From Adineta steineri (lineage: Eukaryota > Rotifera > Eurotatoria > Adinetida > Adinetidae): a stretch of 64,000 nt of DNA. Positions 1 through 11,641 of this stretch are shown here, one piece after another. Each line of letters opens with the position of its first letter. Position 1 is the stretch's first letter. A program made the translations under genes and the position numbers. The notes under the pieces were generated by a model. The model did not search any database. It saw nothing but the letters and a program-made list of their open reading frames with translations, and was not told where the DNA came from. The DNA lies in the NCBI GenBank assembly GCA_905250115.1, contig CAJNOI010000017.1:62001-126000 (forward strand). The letters run 5' to 3'.

Positions 1-227
1 GGTTTTATCGTATCTTCCGTTGCACTACGAGCATCTCGAATTATTGCCAGAAAATCAGTGACTGTATTTCCTTCAATTTTTCTATAAACGAAGAGAAAAA
101 CAATAGTCTTGTAGATTTGAAAAAATTTTTAATAAAAAACTGTCACATACTTATATGTAATATCATCAAAAACACGCCACGTTGAAGTGGCATGTGTTCT
201 TTGTTCATTCATGTCAAGTTCATTCAT
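1..227 (-). CDS. Unrecognised gene, 5' end only (two exons, runs off the window)
   Basis: Reading the minus strand, an ATG at 227 opens a 77-nt exon (151-227). It ends at a GTATGT donor and joins, with phase kept, to an exon running from 81 to the window edge after a TATAG acceptor. The joined reading frame stays open and has coding-like composition; it includes the stretches TSTWRVFDDITYKK and TVTDFLAIIRDARSAT. I do not recognise the family. The rest of the gene lies outside the window at lower coordinates. It is neither an E2 nor obviously related to its neighbour at 313-822. Confidence 0.5.
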
Positions 228-312
228 CTAGAAATATACAATACATACAAGACAACAATTAAATAAAACAATAAATATGGACTAGAATTAAAAATAAAAT
301 GGAATTTCGTTT

Positions 313-822
313 TTATCGTTTTTGTGGTTTTGCTAATTCTTTTGTGTGTTGTTCAGCTGCTTTTGTAAAAGCAACAGGATCGGTTTTCCATTCATCGAGT
401 AAAGCTGGACGGTGAGGTTCATCAACATCTTCTAAATGTGTTATATAATAATCAATTTCAGTAAGTATATCACGAAATTGAATAGAATTTATCGGATATG
501 ATTGCCATCGTTGAAGTATAGGTAAACATGATAAGGCACCGGATTCATCCACAATTGGACTATAAATCGGTGTACGAAATTTAACACGTGGTGTTGTTGA
601 TGGATAATCAAGTGGTAGACTAATTTCAAATTCAAATTCTCCACCAACATAAGGACTTTGTTCTGGTTTATAAATCAATATTGGATGTGTTAAATCTGTA
701 TCATGAATAGCATCATTTGTTGTTGCATCAATTTTTTTCTTTATATAAAAAAGACGATTCGATTGAAATGTTTCATCAATTCGAGCAAGATCTTTTAATA
801 AACGAATATGTTTTGATGCCAT
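313..822 (-). CDS. Divergent UBC-fold (E2-like) protein, HPN motif lost
   Basis: Single-exon gene of 169 residues. The UBC fold is recognisable from the beta-strand run FEFEISLPLDYPSTTPRVKF followed by RTPIY. At the active-site flap the usual HPN is replaced by SPI. A cysteine follows (GALSC), but one residue farther away than in the neighbouring E2 genes. E2 enzymes carry ubiquitin or a ubiquitin-like protein as a thioester on the cysteine, and the HPN Asn helps catalysis. With HPN gone, this could be a UEV-like inactive adaptor or a non-canonical E2. It is the most diverged member of the six-gene run and the only one with no intron. The start is the ATG at 822. Confidence 0.7.
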   Translation of the reverse strand: MASKHIRLLKDLARIDETFQSNRLFYIKKKIDATTNDAIHDTDLTHPILIYKPEQSPYVGGEFEFEISLPLDYPSTTPRVKFRTPIYSPIVDESGALSCLPILQRWQSYPINSIQFRDILTEIDYYITHLEDVDEPHRPALLDEWKTDPVAFTKAAEQHTKELAKPQKR

Positions 823-1296
823 CTAAAAGTAAAATATAGAATTACTTTCCTTTTCCATTATAGGAAGATTCGAAATATTATTGATACTATTATATAAATA
901 TTTGATTTCTAGCTATGAGCAGTAATTATAGATAAAATTATTTTTTCAATCAATATTCCGTATTGTTTATAAAATCTTCTCGGAATAATAAAAACAATTT
1001 AGAAAAAAATGGAGTAAATATTCTTATGTCAATAAACAATAATAATTATATAAACGAAAACAAAACATCGTCATATGACGTTTTTGTTCTTTGTCTTTTA
1101 TTAATGCTTTTTTTTTGTGTTATAATTCGTGAATAATAAAAAATAGAATGCTGACCTCTAAACTGCTTGTTTACGCAAAAAAAAGAAAGTTGATAAGTTG
1201 TTAAACACATGAATGGTATTTTTTTTTTCACACGTATTAAAATCAGATAACAATTGAATTTAGAAAAAGAAACTGAAAAGAAGAAATATGGAAAGT
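823..1296. other. Intergenic spacer, 474 bp
   Basis: AT-rich spacer between two E2-type genes. I see no coding exon, RNA gene or repeat with clear structure. A 61-codon minus-strand open frame at 1046-1231 is low-complexity and judged to be chance. Confidence 0.5.
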
Positions 1297-1835
1297 TTAT
1301 GTTCTTGGTAGGCCATGTTTCCTAACCATGTCTAATGCTTTACGATCAAATGCAGATTTATTCTGTGTATATTCAGCAGCTATTTCTATAAAAATGAAGT
1401 GTGAAAATTTATTTAAATAGAAAATAAAATTTTACCAGCATTAAGTGCATGTTCAATGTTTGGGCTATCAATAAGATTTGCAATAGCTTTGATCACATCG
1501 GTTAATGGAGTTGTTGGCTTATATGTTTCAGATTGATTAAGTAAATCAACACATATTTTACCTTTATCATCAACATTTGGATGATAGATAGGTGTAATAA
1601 AACGAACTTCAGGTGCTTTAAATGGATATTCAGCTGGTAATTTTACTTCGACTTGAAAAGCTGCTTGATTATAGGGATTTGATTTAGGTAAAATTCTTCC
1701 GAGAATTAAATTTGATTGTGCATCATCAAGTGGTGATTTATCGAGAATATATTTAACAGATGATGGATCATTGTTGGTTCCTAAAGCTTGTAGTCTTGTT
1801 ATTTCAGCCATTATACGTCGATTTGCTCCTGACAT
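1297..1835 (-). CDS. Ubiquitin-conjugating enzyme (E2), cluster copy A
   Basis: Two exons, 1436-1835 and 1297-1385, join in phase to give about 162 residues. The UBC core is complete: PAEYPFKAPEVRF, then IYHPN and the catalytic Cys eight residues after the Asn (KIC), as in active E2s. The C-terminal helix (AAEYTQNKSAF...LDMVRKHGLPR) resembles the UBE2L/UBE2D tail. Unlike copies B-E, this gene has no intron just before the catalytic Cys, but it shares the last intron at the same position and phase. It also lacks the acidic insertion seen in copies B-D. It likely charges ubiquitin and passes it to an E3 in the cytosol or nucleus; the specific UBE2 orthologue cannot be assigned by eye. Confidence 0.85.
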
Positions 1836-4412
1836 TTTAATAAATTATTTTATCTAAAATAAAAAATAAAATCAAAAGTCTGTTACTAACCATTCACTGC
1901 TATGTCTGTCAAGTTTTTTTTCTATGTAATTATATAGGTGCATTTTTTTACAAGGTAGATGTCTGCAGCGCTTGATAAATATATGTTAATATTGAATGAC
2001 AAAAATATTATTCACAGGGATATTTTCAAATGATTGTGCAATTATGGATTTACATAAGCATCGTTATTGTTAATAAAAGACAATATTGAAAACATTGTTT
2101 TTGAAAAAAGTGGGAGACAGTAAAAATAAGTTAAGTCATAGAGAGATATGCAGAATGTAATAAGTAAGTTTAATAAATAAAGAAGGAAAAAAACTCGTTT
2201 CTTTGGACTTTTTTTTATCAAAAAAAATGACTTTATATGACTAACGAATGAAAAGAAAAAAACCATCTACCAATGAAATAATCAACATTCTTTCTATATA
2301 ATAAAGTCGCTATATTCTATGGTATCTATATACATTATGACAAACATTGTAAATGAAATAATTTCAAATAAAAATAAAATGGTTGGAATAAACCATACAA
2401 ATTTAAATGGTTATATTGTTTTTCATATCGAATTTCGCAATCGGTAGATTTCAATTAATCATTCGTTTGGATGATTTTTATGATCTATAAATGACTACTC
2501 TATCTCTGTTTATATTGTGTACCATTGCTTCCATAACTAAATATAAAAGTTCAACTGATGTTTTTATTTGTGACAAAAGAAACGATCTTCTATTAAGTGT
2601 TGAAAAAAGCCATCTCGAAGGACATGGAATAATACAATGCTTTACCTTCCTTTGTTGCTTTATTCTCATGTTGTTACCACTTCCGTTCATGATGATGAGA
2701 AAAAAATAAGTATATATATATTATGATTAAATCATTGAATAATTAAAGGAAGTTAATAAATAATATTGCCCTTATTCAGTATAGTACCTAAAGTATTATT
2801 TCTATTAAAAATATAGTACCTCGAGTTATATTAAATTTGACTTTTTGCTTGAATCCATTTAATAAGTAATTGTTGGATGCATCTCTCTTCTAAACAAAAT
2901 CTGACATCTGAATAATGAATTAAAGCTTTGTGAAACTTGTGGATTATAATTAATTAGTTTTAATAAAAATGTGCTTCTTTTTTATATATAAATATTCATT
3001 GGCTACATTTAAAATAAAGAAAACTAAACATTCATTAACTGAACGATATAAATCAGGATGATCGATAACATTCAAAATATCATTTAGAAATAACAATAGT
3101 TTCTATGACTCATGAGGAAATACATTGAGGTGATCAAGTCATTTAGACTTCGCCTATTGGTGATAATCATACCTCATTGAGGTATGAAAAAACATAAAAG
3201 ATATATACCCTTGGGTGTTCCTTTCAGAGTTATATCACAAATACAACTATCTGTAGCTTAAATTTCAGCTCAAAATAATGTCATTACTCTTACCTACAAT
3301 CTTCTAGATTCAAAAATTTTTGTAACTAAGTTCTACTCAATTGATTTTCGACAGTATAAATAGAACCATGAATATTACAGTTAGGTCAAAGTAGGTGTGA
3401 TTGTTTTTGGAAACTATGTTTGTATATGACAAACGATGAATTTCAATTCTGCCAATCTAAACATGTTTAACTTATCTTATTATAGTACTCAATATGCAAG
3501 ATAAAATAATTTCAAATGTAAAATCTGTATACCCTTTTATCTACTTTCGAATTTTATATTCTATCAATCAAAATAACATCCGTTAATAATTTATCAGTAT
3601 TCTTGTTCACATATAATGATTTTTGATTTAGTCTGATGAAAATTCCTCTTCACTATACAAACAATCATTTCTCTAGTTATTTATTATAGTAGAAAGTATC
3701 AGGAATGTGTTAAGGTAAAATAGAATGACATCCTTTTAACCTCATCATCGTTTTACAAGAAGATAAGAACAAGTATTAGAATTATAATCATTATATAAAA
3801 TAAGGTGATTCAAAAGCCACCATATAGTCTTTAATGGTGAATAAATTTAGATAGGAACTAAATACTTTGAAAGCTTTCCAAAATTACCGTATCATTTAAA
3901 ATCCGTATCTTTAGATTTAACCACTCTGGAGTTATAAGAGTTTTTGCTGAAAGATCTTAGATGATTTTCGTGAAGCATGAAGAAAAAAACCGTCGGAAGA
4001 ATCGATACACCTTCATCTTTTCTTTCCGACGGTAAAAACTGCAAGACTATATTTTGTTTCTGTTCAAAATTATTCGCAATCAAAGACTACTCGATGACTT
4101 TTCGACTACATTATATTGAATATAAGCACCTAAATTAGAACACATTGCTCGTATATAATTGTCAAAAAATCTTTATTCTTCTGCTAATGACATAATATTT
4201 TTTGAATAGATACTTATTTTGTATTTGAAATATTACGAACATATAATAATAGTTAGTAATTATATGCTTTATTAAAAATATAAAGTATTGAATATAGAAT
4301 TCTTTTTTGTATTATTATATTATTGATTTTAGAGTTTGAAGAAGATTTTTCTGTGTTATTTAAATCAAAAAAAACGTTGAAAAAATACATAGGATTTATT
4401 AAAGAGAACGGG
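1836..4412. other. Intergenic region, 2.6 kb
   Basis: AT-rich with no exon I can support. Overlapping small frames on both strands around 2478-2709 (the plus frame has a hydrophobic start and a hydrophobic end, 72 codons) are probably chance. A perfect 9-bp-arm palindrome, CATACCTC-att-GAGGTATG plus one more pair, lies at 3167-3187. Nothing else stands out. Confidence 0.5.
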
Positions 4413-5053
4413 TTAAACTCGTGATAAGCCATGTTTCGTGACATATTCTGTTGCTTTACGTTTAAATTCAGCAGGATCTTCCTTGTATTGTCTGCCTAAT
4501 TCTAAATATAAAAGCAAAATTCAAGAAAGCAAATTATAATAAACAAAAAACTAACCATAACTAGATGAATAGTCAAGATCAGGATGATCAATTTGATGTA
4601 CAACAGCTTTAACAACATCGACCAAAGATGTAGCTGGTGTCCACTGGCACGTCTTTTTCAATAACTCATGACAGAATTTACCTGAAAAAAAAACATATGT
4701 ATATATTTTTGTTGAAAATTTTTATAGCCGAAATTACCATCTTTTGCTACATTAGGATGATAAATTGGTGTAAGAAAACGAACGTCAGGTGGATCTAATG
4801 GAAACGTTCGCGTTAGTTTCATTTCAATCTGATATGCACGTTCTTTATATATGTCAGAGTCTGGTAATATACGTCCAATAACTAAATATTCAGTTGCTTT
4901 TGTAGCATCACCCGACATATCCTCATCATCATCATCAACCTTGTCGAATGGTGTTTCATCAACTATAAATTTTACTGGTGCGTCAGGTGTATTACATAGT
5001 TTCAATCTACTGATATTACTATAGAGAGCTTTATTCAGTTTTGGTCCAGACAT
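4413..5053 (-). CDS. Ubiquitin-conjugating enzyme (E2), cluster copy B
   Basis: Three exons: 4738-5053, 4556-4681 and 4413-4501, joined in phase. The start is the ATG at 5053 (MSGPKLNK); the frame continues upstream without an ATG, and a TTTCAG stands just before it, so a spliced 5' UTR is possible. The protein has IYHPN and the catalytic Cys in KFCHELL at canonical spacing. The Trp in CQWTPATSL and the tail YVTKHGLSRV are also present. An acidic insertion (VDDDDEDMSGD) sits between the first two beta strands. The first intron splits the Gly codon two residues before the catalytic Cys. Exon lengths 126 and 89 are identical to those of copies C and E. Confidence 0.85.
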
Positions 5054-5721
5054 TATTTTGTTCAAATCTGAAAAACCAATAAAAACTTTGCTTAAAGCGA
5101 TAGTAATAAAAAATAAATCATATTTCTCTTCGTTTTAAAAGAACAGATAATTCATACTTGATTTTCATCACATGTTGTTCTAAATTTCCAACTTGCGATA
5201 CATATACTGAGGAAGGAAAATAAATTTACAATTTATGCCATTCGTTGAAATATCAGACGAATACAGAAAAGAATAAGTAAAATAAATAAATAAAATAAAA
5301 AAGGTAAAACGATAAAAAAAAGTAATAAACCAGCGACATCATTTTTTAGATTTCTATATATCTGTCGCTACGGATATTTATAAGTTAAAGTAAAATTTTT
5401 GTACTAGCTATTTTGTTTTATACCACAAAACAAAACTTTTTTCAATTTGTGTCTTTCTGGGAACATTCATTAAACTTATCGAATGCTTCTATGTGTGTGT
5501 TATCACATTGAACATACGTTTGATGAGCAAATATTTAAAATAATCAATATCTATCGATTAAATCAAATAACTATTTCCATTGATACATATTTCTAATCAA
5601 TAGTTATGTATCAATTAATTAAATCGAGAAATACCTTACACTAAACAAATAATTATTAGATTCGAAAAGTGTTAGTAATTATAAAAGTTGTTCAAGGATA
5701 GTTATTGAAAAGACGAGAAAT
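5054..5721. other. Intergenic spacer, 668 bp
   Basis: AT-rich, with no gene, repeat or RNA that I can support. It presumably holds the promoter of cluster copy B and the 3' UTR of copy C. Confidence 0.45.
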
Positions 5722-6367
5722 CTATGATCTTGATAAGCCATGTTTTTTAACATATTCTAATGCATGACGATCGAATTCAGGTCGATTAGTTTTATATTCA
5801 ACACCTAATGCTAAACAAATAAAGAAGAAATTATAGAAATAAAACAAATTATGAATGAAGAGATGAATATTAACCAGCTCGAACTGGATTATCTGCATCA
5901 GGTTCATCGACATGTTTCACAACGATTTTCACAATATCTATTAACGAGGTTGTGGGTAACCATTTGGCAGTTTTCACTAATAAATCATTACAGAAATCTC
6001 CTAAAGATAAATTTATATATTTAAATAAATAATGGAATATTAGTTTACCTTTTTCTTCAATATTAGGATGATAAATAGGAGTAAGAAAACGAACTTGAGG
6101 TGGCACAAGTGGAAAAGTTTTGGGTAATTTCATTTCAATTCGATACGCAGCTATTTTATATATTTCTGAATTTGGAAATATTTGTCCAATAACTGAATAT
6201 TCAGTTGCTTTTGCAGCATCACCCGACATATTATCATCATCATCATCATCATCATTGTCGAATGGTGTTTTCTCACATAGAAATCGAACTTCTGCATCGG
6301 CTTTATTACATAATTTTAATCTGTTAAGATCAGTATAGAGTCTTTTGTTTAACGTTGACTCAGACAT
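5722..6367 (-). CDS. Ubiquitin-conjugating enzyme (E2), cluster copy C
   Basis: Three exons: 6049-6367, 5875-6000 and 5722-5810, about 177 residues. The catalytic region reads YHPNIEEKG then, after the intron, DFCNDLL, keeping HPN-to-Cys spacing. KTAKWLPTTSL and the C-terminal helix EYKTNRPEFDRHALEYVKKHG follow. The loop between strands 1 and 2 carries a pure Asp run (DNDDDDDDDN), the most acidic in the cluster. Its first intron (6001-6048) is identical base for base to that of copy D, and the second is nearly so, although their exons have diverged. Intact, and probably active as an E2. Confidence 0.85.
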
Positions 6368-7868
6368 TTTTTTAAGAATCTAAAAAAATTACCGTAAATT
6401 CTTGGTGAAAGCTGAATCATCATACTGTTTTACTTTCAACTTTTTCGTGTCAATAACAAAAAACAAATATATTTCGTTCTTTTACGTGGACAAAATTTAT
6501 GATTCATAGTCGTAATATTTACTGCACCTATAGAATAACAACTTTATTTTGAAAAAAAAGCAAACAGTTTTTCTTCGCCGAAAGATTGAGTGAATATTAA
6601 AAGAAAAGACTGTCATCAAAGAGAAATAATACAAATAGCAGCCTTATTTTATCAGTTTTGTTGTTGACAATGGTTTAATAAAGTAAATAAATTATAATAA
6701 AAGCATTTCGGACGATTTAAATCTGCGACATTTATGTTAGAAAAAGAGTGTGGGTGTTCTATATTAAAATTTATGAGACAGCAGATCAAGATAGTATTAG
6801 AATATCTACATTAATATTTAAAATTTGCATCTCTAATACTTAATTAATAAAAAAATGTCGAAATAAGAAATGAAAACATCCGACAAAGTCAAATGTTCAT
6901 CAGTCGCAAATATCGCTTTGTACATATTTATTCTCTTCGAAAATATGTTATGCCTAAAAAAAAGCCATAAACTGTACACATCATGAATTTTTATAATAAA
7001 AATGACGCAGATTAAATTTTTCTAGAGAGAAGACGAATTATTTTGTTCTATTTCATTATAAAACAGTATTACGTGAAATAAATAAAATCTAAAATAGTGT
7101 AATTATATTGACTTTGTATGATTTACAACTCAAGTTACGAAACTTTGATAAATCTCGTCTATATCTTATTCTGTAGATTATATCGAGTTATTTTGATAGA
7201 ACTAAATATAAACGTATGTTTCATCTTTACGACATGTCTAGTTTAAAACATGTATGATAATTACATATATGATTTTGTTTCCATACCATCGATTAATTTT
7301 TATTCAACCATATACAAAAATTTACATTCATTGCTTGATCAATATCTATCGATTAAAACAAGTAATTACGTATTCGAAAAGTCTACATGAATAAGCCACA
7401 GATGATATCGATAGATTTCAAATGATAATACAATCGAATATTTTTTGATTCAAAACATCATTGACTGTAAAGATATCCGTAAGTCTTCTATAATAAATAC
7501 AACCAAACTTTGACTGATGACATGACATCTATAAACAATTAAAGCTATGCACTGTCTAGACATGGTATCATATATACTATTAACAATACAAGCCTTGTTT
7601 AAATGTCATGTAAATAATCAGTATTCAATGATGCGTTCTCATTATATTCTGTACATAATCAACCTTAATATATCAAACATGTGTGTATATTAATGAAAAA
7701 CATCATCTCTATAACAGATATTGTCGGCTTCGTGTAATGATGAAAGTAAGTATTTGTATAAAATGTACCTACATATATATTCTACGACATATACATGAAC
7801 AAAACAAGACAAATAGAAGAATAATGCTTTATAAGAAAAAAAATCAATTTGAAAAAAGAAGAAATCTA
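6368..7868. other. Intergenic spacer, 1.5 kb
   Basis: AT-rich with no supported gene. Short frames near 7683-7880 on both strands are low-complexity and overlap each other, so I regard them as chance. Confidence 0.45.
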
Positions 7869-8502
7869 TCATCTTGGTAATCCATATTTTTGGACATGTT
7901 CTAATGCGTGTTGATTGAATTTAGGTCGATTAGTTTTATATTCAACACCTAATGCTAAACAAACAAAGAATAAATTATAGAAATAAGACAAATGATGAAT
8001 AAAGAGATGAATATTAACCAGCTCGAACTGGATTATCTGCATCAGGTTCATCAACATGTTTCACAACGATTTTCACAATCTCCACTAATGAAGTTCTAGG
8101 TGTCCATCTGGCAGTTTTCACCAATAAATCATTACAGAAATCTCCTAAAGATAAATTTATATATTTAAATAAATAATGGAATATTAGTTTACCTTTTTCT
8201 TCGATATTAGGATGATAAATAGGAGTGATAAAACGAACTTTAGGTGGGTCAAGTGGAAACGTTTTGGTTAGTATTATTTCTATTGCATAAGAACGTTCCC
8301 GATATATTTCTGAATTTGGATATATTTGTCCAGTAATAGAATATTCTTCTCGTTTTTTATCGGCCAAATCATCATCATCTTCATCACCAGTAAATGGTGA
8401 AGTCAACAATAGAAATTTCACTTCCGCATCCGATTTGTTTAATAGTTTTAATCTTGTAATATCAGTATATAGATTTTTTGTTAATTTTGATTCTGTTGCC
8501 AT
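7869..8502 (-). CDS. Ubiquitin-conjugating enzyme (E2), cluster copy D
   Basis: Three exons: 8193-8502, 8019-8144 and 7869-7954, about 173 residues. It is the closest relative of copy C. YHPNIEEKG and DFCNDLLVKTARW are kept, as is the C-terminal stretch NPVRAGALGVEYKTNRP. The stop comes one codon earlier than in copy C (tail KYGLPR). The acidic loop is shorter (GDEDDDDL) and is followed by a basic segment (DKKREE). The first intron (8145-8192) is identical to that of copy C, which points to recent duplication or gene conversion. All catalytic residues are present. Confidence 0.85.
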
Positions 8503-9977
8503 GTAGATAGTCTAGAAACAAATAAAATAAATATAATATGTTTAAGACTTCTATTTTTAGTCACTGAGATAAAATAATTTTTTTTTTCTATAAATCTGTG
8601 CCCAAAATATTCTATCATAGCATCAGTTTTCTTATTTTAAGTCATAAGAAAAAACTTAAAATCTATAAAATATAACCATATTTTACGTGAGCCAATAGTT
8701 TACTTTTACCTTCTTACGTTTATAAAAACCTAAATCAAATAAACAAGCGACGTGGATAGACGTAAAGAAGTAATATTTTGTTTCTATTCGCGGTATAATT
8801 CTCCAACAAGATAACAAAGGAAAACAAAAATTTCATCAGCTTATATTAAATTCTTTTTTTTATCATATATTACTTATTCTTCATATAAAGATTTAATTTT
8901 TGTCTCAAATAAAAAATCCCAACATTTCAGTCATTCATCTTTATTATCAAAAAAATGAATAATACTCATTTTCTACTTCCACCATTTGCGGTACATCAAC
9001 TAAATCGTATCTTCACTTTAATGAATGAAAAAACATCAGCTCGTTACGTTCTTCCTTTCTTTTTACATATATGTTTATATTTATATTTACTTAAAATATT
9101 CCAAATATTACCATATGTAGCTTTTTTCCAGTTATGCACTTCAACAGATAACAAAAAAAACAATAGTGTTTCGAGTGTAAAACTACGTATATTTTGAGGG
9201 TGGGTGTGAATGTGGATATGAACTCATCTTTTATTTACCCACACACACGCCCTAGTCTAATCTGAATGCTTAATTTACATATTCTGTATAGTCAAACATA
9301 ACAGCATATTGTGAAATCGAAATTATTACTTCTGAAAACAACGGGTATCACAACACGTTGATAAGAAACAACACAATGTATTTATCAGATATACAAGTAT
9401 GACTTCTTCCAACACCTTATAAAATCGAATTCGGCTCGAATCGAAAGTTTAGTATTTCATGTTATCGATCAGAAGATATTCTGTCGCCGATCAAAACAAA
9501 AAGGATGCAAGAGAGTGAGAGTACAATAAAAACAGTACTTATACTTACACTCTCATCCTCAAAATCTCTTCATTATCCTCACTATTTTTCATAGTTTCAG
9601 TCTTATTCCGAGATTCATCAAAATAATATTTTAATTTTGACTTTAATATATATTTCCGAGTATGAGATTTTCTGTTAGCAAGAAACTGTCACGTTTTGAT
9701 ATTCAATAAATTACGATCTTCGGAAAAGGTCTCTTTATTAAAGCAAAGAAAGAGAGGAACAACAGGTTGAGAGAACGAAAGATGAAAAGATATATATGTG
9801 TATGTGTTGGATAAAACCATAACAGAAAAGGAAAAAACACCATGGCACACTGTTAGAAGTTATGGATAATTTCATTATCATACTCTGTTAGATTGTATGA
9901 ATTATTCTACTATCACAAAAACACAATTACATTGGATTGAAAAGTAGAATGTCTGTTCATTCTTAAAATAAAATAAT
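8503..9977. other. Intergenic spacer, 1.5 kb
   Basis: AT-rich. No exon is supported; an 80-codon plus frame at 8955-9197 shows no domain or splice context and is treated as chance. Short purine-rich stretches near 9730-9790 are low-complexity. Confidence 0.45.
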
Positions 9978-10609
9978 TTAATTTCGTGGTAATTTATGCT
10001 GTTCGACCATTTTTAACGCTTTGCGATTGAATTCTACTCTATTATCCAAATATTCTCTACCAATTTCTATATGAATATTAGGAAAAAAATATGTATCGGA
10101 AGAAGAGTTTCTCATATAAAAAACTTACCAGGATTAATAGAATAATCAATATCTGGATTGTCAATATGCTCGACAATAACCCTAACGACGTCGACTAATT
10201 TTGTTCCAGGTTTCCATCTCGAAGTTTTTAGCAATAGAGCATGACAGAATTTACCTTAATTTATTTTCAATGGATATATTTCTTTCGTACATAATATATT
10301 ATGCTTACCGTCTTTTGTAACATTTGGATGATAAATCGGAGTTAAAAAGCGAACTTCAGGTGGTTCTAATGGATAGCTTGATGTTAATTTAATTTCTATT
10401 TGAAAAGCACTTTCTTTAAATATATCTGAATTGGGTAATATTCGTCCAACAATCACATATTCTGCTTGTCCAGTTGACGGTTCATCTTCAGATTCATTGA
10501 ATGGTGATTGATCAAGTAAAAATCTTACTGGTGCATCTTCTTTATGTAATAATTTAAGTCTAGTAATCTCGGTCCATAGAGCTTTATTCAATTTGTCTGT
10601 AACAGCCAT
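9978..10609 (-). CDS. Ubiquitin-conjugating enzyme (E2), cluster copy E
   Basis: Three exons: 10309-10609, 10129-10254 and 9978-10066, about 171 residues. YHPNVTKDG joins to KFCHALLLKTSRW across the first intron, so HPN and the catalytic Cys are intact. The acidic loop is mild (NESEDEPSTG). The tail EYLDNRVEFNRKALKMVEQH aligns with the other copies. Exon lengths 126 and 89 and both intron phases match copies B and C. It is the outermost member of the cluster and likely a functional ubiquitin E2; the partner E3 is unknown. Confidence 0.85.
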
Positions 10610-10811
10610 GAAACTAATATCAAATACACGAATTATTTGTCGTTATAGCTAAACAAAGTATACATACTGTATGCAATCATATATATATATAGGCCACATA
10701 AAACTGAGTGTGTTTTTTGCCAATTTCTTTTATTTTTGATGGAAAATTCCTAGCTTTTTCTGTTCTTCATGGGTAAATAAATAAGAATAAATAAATCCAA
10801 CAATCGCAAAT

Positions 10812-11113
10812 TCGAAGCGTCGCTAGTGGAGGGAGAGCGACGGAGGAGGCAAATGGGCAATTACCCATTTCATTTGGTAGCTTCCAAGTTATAATCTTTA
10901 TGAATAAGGTTTTTTCCATTAGAATTTACCTTTTTCAAATTGTTTATTTATTTTTGAAATTGTAACTATATTTTATTCTTCAGTTTGAAGCATACATGCA
11001 CTCCCTTTTTGCTACGTTATTAGTACTTTGTCGGGCTACAAAATTTTGCCCATCGTTGTTTGTCGACACAAGAGAAATTTGCCTATTAGTCTAAAAAACC
11101 TGGCTATGCCACT
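10812..11113. mobile_element. Possible short non-autonomous DNA transposon remnant
   Basis: A roughly 300-bp block, less AT-rich than its surroundings, is bounded by a 9-bp direct repeat, ATCGCAAAT, at 10803-10811 and 11114-11122. The right end, read inward on the minus strand, is AGTGGCATAGCCAGG, which resembles hAT terminal inverted repeats (CAGTGGCGTAGCCAGG type). The left end has only a partial match (AGTGG a few bases inside). No transposase is encoded. The reading as a hAT-like MITE is inference; the terminal repeats are imperfect. Confidence 0.4.
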
Positions 11114-11641
11114 ATCGCAAATCAATATCGTGTCATTTCCTTTATTTAACATGACTGTAATTCAATATTACAGGTAGTTATATTATTACTCATAGCTATT
11201 GACGTGTAATAAGAAAGGATTCTCGAATGACTTTCTTCAGTTACTAAGTAAACGGATGAGAAATAAACTTGGTAAATACCAATCGCATTTACTGACGTAA
11301 GTATGTATTTTCCTCTTTTACAATGTGGGATTTTTTCTCGTTAATAAACATTATGACTCTTTTCTTCGAACAAACAAGAATTTAATCCATAGCGTTTGTT
11401 TCTCAGGAAATATTATACTTACTGTGGTAATTCGATAAAAATCATTTTATTACTATTGATATCTACACTATTCAAGGTACGATATATTTTATCGACAATT
11501 AATCTAAGATTTTATATTTGCATGGTAGAAAAATTTCGATGATAATATTATTTTTATCTGTATATATTTTCCATAGGTATAACAGAAAAAAATATGAATA
11601 TAACGAAATTTTTTCATAATTCAAGAAAGAGAAAAAATGAA

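Noticed and set aside
2478..2709. Overlapping 70-72 codon frames on both strands, one with hydrophobic ends
   Set aside because: No splice context, homology or codon character; opposite overlapping frames in AT-rich spacer are expected by chance.
8955..9197. 80-codon plus-strand frame in the E2 cluster
   Set aside because: Hydrophobic but without domain, conservation cue or splice sites; probably chance.
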